A DNA stretch of 64,000 nt, from the NCBI RefSeq assembly GCF_016785085.1, contig NZ_JAENHO010000025.1, positions 1 to 64,000 on the forward strand, in the 5' to 3' direction. The stretch's first letter is position 1, and every line of letters starts with the position of its first letter. Origin of the DNA: Paractinoplanes lichenicola. GTDB taxonomy: Bacteria; Actinomycetota; Actinomycetes; Mycobacteriales; Micromonosporaceae. The notes below the pieces were generated by a model. That model saw only the letters and a list, made by a program, of their open reading frames with translations. It was not told the DNA's origin and did no database searches. Shown one piece after another: positions 58,811-64,000 of this stretch. The position numbers and the translations under genes are program-made.

Positions 58811-59329
58811 TCAAGACCGGCTGGTCACTGGTGGCTCGGCCGCCGCCGGTGGACTCGGGACGGCGGCGGCCGCCCCCGATGGTGTTTTGATGACTCCGCA
58901 GACGCGTGGCCGGCCGTTTCGCCGCGTGGGCGAGCGTAAGGGCCAGCTGCAGCGCGGGCCGCTGCTGCCCGGCGGCTTCTGGGGTCTCCGCGCGGGAGAG
59001 TGGGTGCCGCCGGGCGAGCAGCTTGACAGAGCTGTGGGATCGCTCTCTGTCGTGCCCGGTCTCATGAGTTCTTCGTAGCTGTACCTCCTTTCCGTCACGG
59101 GGGCTGGTGAGGGCGGGGAAAGGTCTGGCACGGGGGCTGGTGAGGGCGGGGAGAGGTCCGGCACGGGGAGGACGCCGCGAGGAGGAAAGGGGAGCGGCGT
59201 CGCGGGGACGAGGGCGTCGACGCACGGCGCGGACAAGCCGCAGGTGCATCGTCGCCAGAACGACTGCCACATGCGTCGATGGGTGGGGTCGACCGGCACG
59301 GGCTGCGTTGTCTGGCGACGCCTAGTCAT
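58811..59329 (-). CDS. Uncharacterised Pro-rich protein with CxCGxxxPC motif
   Basis: The 172-residue protein starts TRRRQTTQPVPVDPTHRRM and has SFWRRCTCGLSAPCVDAL near the N-terminus, a Cys pattern like the one in the neighbour at 57802. A Pro/Ser-rich stretch with a perfect double of PVPDLSPPSPA and a basic, disordered tail follow. The function is unknown; the tail may be poorly conserved. ATG 59329 lies 6 bases after a TATACT box on the minus strand and lacks a ribosome site, so a leaderless transcript is likely. It is divergent from the AlpA-like gene. Confidence 0.55.
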   Translation of the reverse strand: MTRRRQTTQPVPVDPTHRRMWQSFWRRCTCGLSAPCVDALVPATPLPFPPRGVLPVPDLSPPSPAPVPDLSPPSPAPVTERRYSYEELMRPGTTESDPTALSSCSPGGTHSPARRPQKPPGSSGPRCSWPLRSPTRRNGRPRVCGVIKTPSGAAAAVPSPPAAAEPPVTSRS

Positions 59330-59351
59330 GGGAACAGTATAGGTGACATAC

Positions 59352-59392
59352 GACTAGCTGTCTCCTAGCAACTTGATGATTGACTAATAGTC
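59352..59392 (+). promoter_or_regulatory. Candidate operator pair between divergent genes
   Basis: GACTAATAGTC (59382-59392) is a perfect palindrome around one central base. A related dyad, GACTAGCTGTC (59352-59362), lies exactly 30 bases upstream, on the same helix face. They sit in the gap between the Cys-motif gene and the AlpA-like gene, so one of these products, most simply the AlpA-like protein, could bind here. Confidence 0.45.
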
Positions 59393-59412
59393 TCGCGCCT
59401 ACGGTCGATCAT

Positions 59413-59622
59413 GTGGCAGCGAAACCGATCCGGCTCATGGGGGCACACGAGATCCGCATCCGCTTGGGTGGGGTGAGCCGGCAGCGTGCGTACCAGATCA
59501 CCAGCCGTGCCGACTTCCCCAAGCCCATCGCCGACCTGGCCCAGGGCAAAGTCTGGGCGGCCGACGACGTCGAGGCGTGGATGAAGGTGCACCGCCGCGA
59601 TCTGGACGACTCGGAGGACTGA
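59413..59622 (+). CDS. AlpA-like helix-turn-helix DNA-binding protein
   Basis: The 69-residue protein has a MerR/AlpA-type winged helix: LMGAHEIRIRLGGVSRQRAY, ITSRADFPKPIADLAQGKVW and AADDVEAWMKVHRRD. Such proteins act as small regulators or excisionases. No integrase, phage gene or attachment site is next to it, so a local regulator is more likely. GTG 59413 is the best start; TTG 59380 is also in frame but would overlap the operator-like dyad. A hairpin terminator at 59657 separates it from the convergent dprA. Confidence 0.75.
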   Translation: MAAKPIRLMGAHEIRIRLGGVSRQRAYQITSRADFPKPIADLAQGKVWAADDVEAWMKVHRRDLDDSED

Positions 59623-59656
59623 CCCTCGGCCGAGCGCCGGCGGGACAGGAGAGAGA

Positions 59657-59679
59657 GCGGGCGACCGGGAGGCGCCCGC
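59657..59679. terminator. Bidirectional hairpin between AlpA-like gene and dprA
   Basis: GCGGGCG (59657-59663) pairs perfectly with CGCCCGC (59673-59679) around a 9-base loop. It lies in the 78-base gap between two convergent genes and can serve both. Confidence 0.65.
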
Positions 59680-59700
59680 CGTTGTGCTGCGCGCAAAAAG

Positions 59701-60921
59701 TCATCGGTTTCTCCGGCCCAGCGCCACCCCGGTCCCGCGGCGCTCGATCAGACCGGTCAGCTCCAGCAAGGACAGCCGTCGCAACACGAGCCGCAGCGAC
59801 AGCCCGGCGCGAGCGGCCAGGTCTTCCGGCGTGATGGTTCCGCGCCGCGGCACCGACTCCAGGATCAGCGCCGACTCCTCGTCGAGGTTGTCCCGCCGAT
59901 GCTCGGGCCCGCGCGGCACGTCCGCCTGATACTCGCCGACCTGGCCCACCGCCTCCAGCACGTCCGCGGGCCCGGTGACCAGGGTCGCGTCGGGCCGGGA
60001 GCGCAGCAGCTCGTGGCAGCCGACCGACATCGCCGAGGTGATCGGCCCCGGCACCACCATCGCGGGCCGCCCCAGGGCCAGCACCCGTCCCATCGTCTGG
60101 ATCGCCCCGCTGCGGGCCGCCGCCTCGACCAGCACCGTCCCGGCCGTCGCGGCCGCGATCACCCGGTTGCGGATCAGGAAGCGGTGCTTGTGCGGCTCCG
60201 ACCCCGGCGGCCATTCGCTGATCAGCAGGCCGGTCTGGGCGATCTGCTCGAACATCGCCGTGTTGCCCATCGGATAGGGCCGGTCGACGCCACAGGCGAG
60301 CACGGCCACCGTACGCCCACCGGCCGCCAGCGCCGCCCGATGAGCGGCCGCATCGATGCCGAACGCCCCGCCCGACACCACTGTCCAGTTCTGCTCGGCC
60401 AGCCCGTACGCGATCTCGTTGGTCGCATGGATGCCGTAGCTCGACGCCGCTCTGGCCCCCACCACCGCGACCGACCGTTCGAGCGTCTCGCCCAGCGGCC
60501 AGTCCCCGCGAACCCAGAAGCACAGCGGCGGCCGCACATCGTGATTGATGCGCTGGTTGCCTTCGAGCGTCAACGTGGCCAGCGCACCCACTCGTTCCGG
60601 CCATTCGTCGTCCGACGGCACCACGATGCGTGCGCCCAGCCGCTCGGCCCGGCGCAGCGTCACCTCGGCCAGCCGCCGCGGATCGAGGTTGGCCGCCTTG
60701 GCGATCGCGGCCGCCCGCAGCGCCTTGTCGGGCACGTCACCCCGCAGCACCCGGGCCAGCGCCGTCTCGGCGCCGTCCTGCTCCACTAGCGACCACACCG
60801 TCCGATTCCCCGGCTCGGCCAGCCAGGTCAGAGCCACCCGCGCCGCCCGGTCGCCGTCGCCCGCGGCGGGGATAGGGAGCGGACGGGTCGGGGAGGAGAA
60901 GAGGTCATCCATGGCGGTCAC
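59701..60921 (-). CDS. dprA: DNA-processing protein DprA
   Basis: The 406-residue protein binds single-stranded DNA and loads RecA during uptake of foreign DNA. The Rossmann core has VAVVGARAASSYGIHATNEI, TVVSGGAFGIDAAAHRAAL, VAVLACGVDRPYPMGN, SEWPPGSEPHKHRFLIRNRV and VVEAAARSG-type blocks (VLVEAAARSGAIQT). A C-terminal winged helix (TITPEDLAARAGLSLRLVL) follows. It overlaps comM by 17 bases on the same strand, forming yraN-comM-dprA. Competence is not known for this group, so the role may be in recombination. Confidence 0.95.
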   Translation of the reverse strand: MTAMDDLFSSPTRPLPIPAAGDGDRAARVALTWLAEPGNRTVWSLVEQDGAETALARVLRGDVPDKALRAAAIAKAANLDPRRLAEVTLRRAERLGARIVVPSDDEWPERVGALATLTLEGNQRINHDVRPPLCFWVRGDWPLGETLERSVAVVGARAASSYGIHATNEIAYGLAEQNWTVVSGGAFGIDAAAHRAALAAGGRTVAVLACGVDRPYPMGNTAMFEQIAQTGLLISEWPPGSEPHKHRFLIRNRVIAAATAGTVLVEAAARSGAIQTMGRVLALGRPAMVVPGPITSAMSVGCHELLRSRPDATLVTGPADVLEAVGQVGEYQADVPRGPEHRRDNLDEESALILESVPRRGTITPEDLAARAGLSLRLVLRRLSLLELTGLIERRGTGVALGRRNR

Positions 60922-62428
60922 CCATGCGTAGCTGGATCGCCTCGTTGACCTCGGCCCGGGTCGGGCGGCCCACCCCGTCCAGGTCGGCGATCGTCCACGC
61001 CAGCCGCAGCACGCGATCGAAGCCGCGGGCCGACAACAGTCCCTTGTCGAGCGAATCGCGCAGGACCGCGGTGTCCGCCGCCGGCAACCGCCACGGCGGG
61101 CGCCGCAGCACCTGCCCCGGCACGGCCGCGTTCACCCGCCAGCCGTCGCCGGCCCAGCGCGCGGCTGCCGCGGCCCGGGCCGCCGCCACCCGGGCGCCGA
61201 CCTCGGCCGAGGAGGGGGCCGGGGCCGACGAGACGGTCAGCTGGGCCGCCGTCAACGGGGCCAGGGTCAGCCGGATGTCGATCCGGTCGAGCAGCGGTCC
61301 GGACAGCTTGGCCAGGTAGCGGCGCCGGACGACGCGCGGGCACGTGCAGTGCTGATCGCCGGCCGGGCTGGCGCAGGGGCACGGATTGGACGCCAGCACC
61401 AGCTGGACCTGGGCCGGGAACTCGGTCGTGCCCTGGGAGCGGGCCAGCCGCACCCGTCCGGTCTCCAGCGGCTGGCGCAGCGCCTGCAGAGTGGCGGACA
61501 CGAATTCGGCCGCCTCGTCGAGGAACAACACCCCACGGTGGGCCAGCGACATCGCCCCGGGGCGGGCCAGGCCGCTCCCGCCGCCGACGATCGCCGCGGC
61601 CGAGGCCGTGTGGTGCGGCGCCTGATAGGGCGGCCGCCGGATCAGCCGCCCGTCCGGGGGCAGCACCCCGGCGATCGACTGCAACGCCGTCACCTCGAGG
61701 GCCGCCTCGTCGTCGAGCTCGGGCAGGATCGACGGCAGCCGTTCGGCCAGCATCGTCTTGCCCGCCCCGGGCGCCCCGAACATCGCCAGGTGGTGCCCGC
61801 CCGCGGCCGCCACCTCGAGCCCGTACCGCCCCATCTCCTGCCCGGCCACGTCGGCCAGGTCGGGGCCGGCGGGCGGCGGCCCCGGCTCGTACGGCGGCGG
61901 GTCGAGCAGGCCGTCCTGCCCGCGCAGGAAGGCGATGAGCCGGCGCAGGCTGTCGACGGCCCGGACGGTCACGCCGGGCACCACGGCGGCCTCGCGCGCG
62001 TTGGCCAGCGGCACGATCACCTCGGTCAGCCCGGCCCGTACGGCCGCGGCCACCATCGGGAGCACCCCGCGGACCGCCCGCACCTGGCCGTCGAGGCCCA
62101 GCTCGCCCAGCACCACGACCTTGTCGAGCGCCTCCCCGGGCAGCTCGCCCGCGCCGGTCAGCAGCGCGATCGCGATCGCGAGGTCGAATCCGCTGCCGTG
62201 CTTGGGCAGCGCGGCCGGCAGCAGGTTGACCGTGATCCGCCGGTTGGGCCACGACTGGCCCGAGTTGACCACCGCGGCCCGCACCCGGTCGCGGGCCTCG
62301 TGCAGCGCGGTGTCGGGGAGCCCGGTCAGCGTGACCACGGGCAGCCCCTGGGACAGGTCGGCCTCGACCTCGACGATGTGCCCGGTCACCCCGAGCAGGC
62401 CGACGCAGAAGACGCGGGCGTAGCCCAT
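60905..62428 (-). CDS. comM: ComM/YifB-family AAA ATPase
   Basis: The 507-residue protein has an N-terminal Lon-like domain (GLPVVTLTGLPDTALHEARD, ITVNLLPAALPKHGSGFDLA) and a magnesium-chelatase-type AAA+ domain with Walker A GAPGAGKTMLAERL and Walker B GVLFLDEAAEF, then ASNPCPC and a cysteine cluster, and the C-terminal Mg_chelatase_C region (RDSLDKGLLSARGFDRVL). ComM is a helicase that drives branch migration of integrated DNA. ATG 62428 overlaps the stop of yraN; the open frame further upstream to 62857 is not coding. Confidence 0.95.
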   Translation of the reverse strand: MGYARVFCVGLLGVTGHIVEVEADLSQGLPVVTLTGLPDTALHEARDRVRAAVVNSGQSWPNRRITVNLLPAALPKHGSGFDLAIAIALLTGAGELPGEALDKVVVLGELGLDGQVRAVRGVLPMVAAAVRAGLTEVIVPLANAREAAVVPGVTVRAVDSLRRLIAFLRGQDGLLDPPPYEPGPPPAGPDLADVAGQEMGRYGLEVAAAGGHHLAMFGAPGAGKTMLAERLPSILPELDDEAALEVTALQSIAGVLPPDGRLIRRPPYQAPHHTASAAAIVGGGSGLARPGAMSLAHRGVLFLDEAAEFVSATLQALRQPLETGRVRLARSQGTTEFPAQVQLVLASNPCPCASPAGDQHCTCPRVVRRRYLAKLSGPLLDRIDIRLTLAPLTAAQLTVSSAPAPSSAEVGARVAAARAAAAARWAGDGWRVNAAVPGQVLRRPPWRLPAADTAVLRDSLDKGLLSARGFDRVLRLAWTIADLDGVGRPTRAEVNEAIQLRMGDRHG

Positions 62429-62787
62429 CAGAACGCCGCGCGGATGTGGGTGACCTGGCTGCCGCCGCGGGTCTGCGGGAGCACCTCGACCACGTCGAAG
62501 CGGATCTCGCGGGGCCGGATGCCCGCCTCGGCCAGCCAGCGGAGTGCGAGGTGCCGCAGCCTGCGCACCTTCTGCTGGGTCACCGCGGCCGCGGGCGGGC
62601 CGAACCGGTCGCTGCGGCGCGTCTTCACCTCGCAGAACACGATGTCCTCGCCGTCGCGCAGCACGAGGTCGACCTCGCCGTCGGGGCAGCGCCAGTTCCG
62701 GTCGAGGACCACGAGCCCTTGCTCCTGCAGGTGCTGGGCCGCGACGTTCTCGCCGTACACGCCCACCGCTCGCCTTTGCGTCGTCAT
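62428..62787 (-). CDS. yraN: YraN/UPF0102 family endonuclease-like protein
   Basis: The 119-residue protein has the PD-(D/E)xK-type fold of UPF0102: VGVYGENVAAQHLQEQGLVV, RNWRCPDGEVDLVLRDGED (catalytic Glu-Asp), IVFCEVKTRRSDRFGPPA (ExK) and RFDVVEVLPQ. Members are Holliday-junction-resolvase-like and often lie next to comM and dprA. ATG 62787 is chosen because conserved sequence starts there; the frame is open to 62928. The stop overlaps the comM start by 1 base. Confidence 0.92.
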   Translation of the reverse strand: MTTQRRAVGVYGENVAAQHLQEQGLVVLDRNWRCPDGEVDLVLRDGEDIVFCEVKTRRSDRFGPPAAAVTQQKVRRLRHLALRWLAEAGIRPREIRFDVVEVLPQTRGGSQVTHIRAAF

Positions 62788-62943
62788 GGCGGACAACCTG
62801 GACCGCCGGGGCTCGCCGCGCATCCGGCCCGGTCCAAGATCTGTGGACAGAGCGCAACTGTGGAAAACCTCTGTGTCACCGTCCAGGTGTGTTATAGGGC
62901 CAGCGGTGGCATTCACGCCCGTAGTCACTTAAGTTGCGACATC

Positions 62944-63588
62944 GTGGAAGGACGCCGTTACGCCGATGAGCCCGAGCCCAGCTGGTATTCCGGGCCGGGT
63001 CAGTACTCACGCTCGACAGAAGCCGAGGTGTCCGGTTCCATTCCGGCCGCGAACCCGTACGACTCGGGCATCCACGAGCGGCCGAGCGGCGCGTTCCGGC
63101 TCCCGGAGCAGCGCCCGGTCACCCCCTCGTACGCGGCGCCCGACCCGGTCACGTCGACCGGCAGCCACGCCCGCCCGGCCGAGCCGGAGCCCCGCGTCCC
63201 CGTACGGGGTCCGGAATACCCGACGATCCAGCCCCCGGTCGCCGCGGCCGAGCCGACGGCCCTGGTGCCGCCGGTGGTCGAGCGGCGGCAGGAGAGTGTG
63301 TATCAGTCCAAGCGCCCGGTTACGTCAGTGGTGATCGCGATCGTCACGGCCGTCCTGATGATCCCGGTCGTCCGGTTGCTGATCGACGCGACGTTCACCG
63401 GTGACCCGGCCGCCGGCGCCATCGTCCCCGCCGTTCTGCTCACGCTCGGCTTCACGCTCACCGGGATCGGGCTGTTCTCGCTGACCCGGGTGGGCTCGAT
63501 CACCCGCGAGACCTGGCTGCGGCCCCCGGTGGCGTACCTCCCGGCGGGGTTGATCTTGCTGCTCGCGGCGGGCCTGGCCGCCGCGTAA
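62944..63588 (+). CDS. Membrane protein with disordered N-terminus
   Basis: The 214-residue protein has a Pro/Glu/Ser-rich N-terminal half (about residues 1-115, with YADEPEPSWYSGPGQYS and repeated PxVP patterns) and three to four transmembrane segments after residue 120 (SVVIAIVTAVLMIPVVRLLI, AIVPAVLLTLGFTLTGIGLF, AYLPAGLILLLAAGLAAA). No function is known to me. GTG 62944 has no ribosome site; a later start is possible. It reads toward rpsB and is divergent from yraN. A DnaA-box-like TGTGGA pair lies just upstream (62844-62870). Confidence 0.65.
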   Translation: MEGRRYADEPEPSWYSGPGQYSRSTEAEVSGSIPAANPYDSGIHERPSGAFRLPEQRPVTPSYAAPDPVTSTGSHARPAEPEPRVPVRGPEYPTIQPPVAAAEPTALVPPVVERRQESVYQSKRPVTSVVIAIVTAVLMIPVVRLLIDATFTGDPAAGAIVPAVLLTLGFTLTGIGLFSLTRVGSITRETWLRPPVAYLPAGLILLLAAGLAAA

Positions 63589-63800
63589 GGGGCACTCCGA
63601 AGCTTGGCGTATGCTGGTTGACGGCGACCGCCTCGTGCGGTCGACCTCGCGTGCCCTCTGTCAGGTCCCCTTCGCCGGGGCCTGCGGCGACGGCCCTCCC
63701 TGGTCTCGATCATCTCGGGTCCGACTGTGGCCGGCGACCGGGCGCCAGGACGCTTGCCGCCGGTGAGCGTGACAACCAGGGATCCATAGGAGTAACCACC
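63589..63800 (+). promoter_or_regulatory. Promoter and leader of rpsB
   Basis: TATGCT (63610-63615) is a likely -10 box. The leader holds two hairpins: CGACCGC (63625-63631) with GCGGTCG (63637-63643), and AGGTCCCC (63663-63670) with GGGGCCT (63677-63683, one bulge). A long 5' leader is usual for rpsB, where S2 represses its own mRNA in other bacteria; here this is inferred. TAGGAG lies 8 bases before the ATG. Confidence 0.5.
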
Positions 63801-64000
63801 ATGGCCGTCGTGACCATGCGCCAGCTGCTGGAGAGCGGTGTCCACTTCGGGCACCAGACCCGGCGCTGGAACCCGAAGATGAAGCGCTTCATCTTCACCG
63901 AGCGCAACGGTATCTACATCATCGACCTGCGCCAGACGCTCGACTACATCGAGAAGGCGTACAGCTTCGTGCGTGACACCGTCGCCGAGGGTGGCCACAT
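63801..64000 (+). CDS. rpsB: 30S ribosomal protein S2, N-terminal part
   Basis: The gene runs off the window. The first 66 residues read MAVVTMRQLLESGVHFGHQT, then RRWNPKMKRFIFTERNGIYI and DLRQTLDYIEKAYSFVRD, unmistakable S2. S2 binds the small subunit late in assembly. The start ATG 63801 has TAGGAG upstream. tsf normally follows outside the window. Confidence 0.97.
   Translation, partial: MAVVTMRQLLESGVHFGHQTRRWNPKMKRFIFTERNGIYIIDLRQTLDYIEKAYSFVRDTVAEGGH

Overview
The window is a high-GC actinobacterial chromosome segment. Frequent GTG starts, tightly overlapping genes, an archaeal-type short prolyl-tRNA synthetase, a DUF2469 gene after rnhB, and families typical of Micromonosporaceae point to an Actinoplanes-like organism. 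The genus is an inference; the phylum is secure.

Conserved backbone. The left part (0.8-13.8 kb) holds a small coiled-coil protein, smc, a HAD hydrolase, a PhoD-like phosphatase, ftsY, a phosphotransferase-like gene and the nitrogen operon amtB-glnK-glnD, which has a GlnR-type box upstream of amtB. The backbone resumes with ffh (38.9 kb). It continues with proS, a DUF402 gene, rpsP-khpA-rimM-trmD-rplS, two lepB genes, a Nudix gene, rnhB and DUF2469 (44.8-53.2 kb). It ends with xerC, dprA, comM, yraN and the start of rpsB (54.9-64 kb).

Accessory block 1 (13.8-29.5 kb, between glnD and ffh) is a paralog-rich glycan locus. It has two large GT2-fusion glycosyltransferases, two GT-B-like fusions, two copies of a small coiled-coil protein family, two membrane-anchored methyltransferase-like proteins, a polytopic membrane protein, a secreted CAP-domain protein and a GtrB/GtrA pair. 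The gene order suggests a duplicated module that later diverged.

Accessory block 2 (29.5-34.1 kb) is a compact aromatic-catabolism operon. It has an AraC regulator, a single-polypeptide fusion of maleylacetate reductase with hydroxyquinol 1,2-dioxygenase, and an FAD-dependent aromatic hydroxylase. Together they should convert a resorcinol-like phenol through hydroxyquinol and maleylacetate to beta-ketoadipate. It is followed by a secreted Ig-like protein and a Stealth phosphotransferase/nucleotide-sugar dehydrogenase pair (34.0-38.5 kb).

Smaller accessory stretches: two tandem Uma2-type nuclease genes, an amidohydrolase and an ECF sigma factor with a beta-propeller partner (40.5-44.8 kb). 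A GntR regulator, a strong divergent promoter reading into a hairpin-rich non-coding stretch, GC-rich tandem repeats, two Cys-motif proteins of unknown function and an AlpA-like DNA-binding protein lie at 56.9-59.7 kb. No tRNA, rRNA, CRISPR array, insertion sequence or prophage was recognised.
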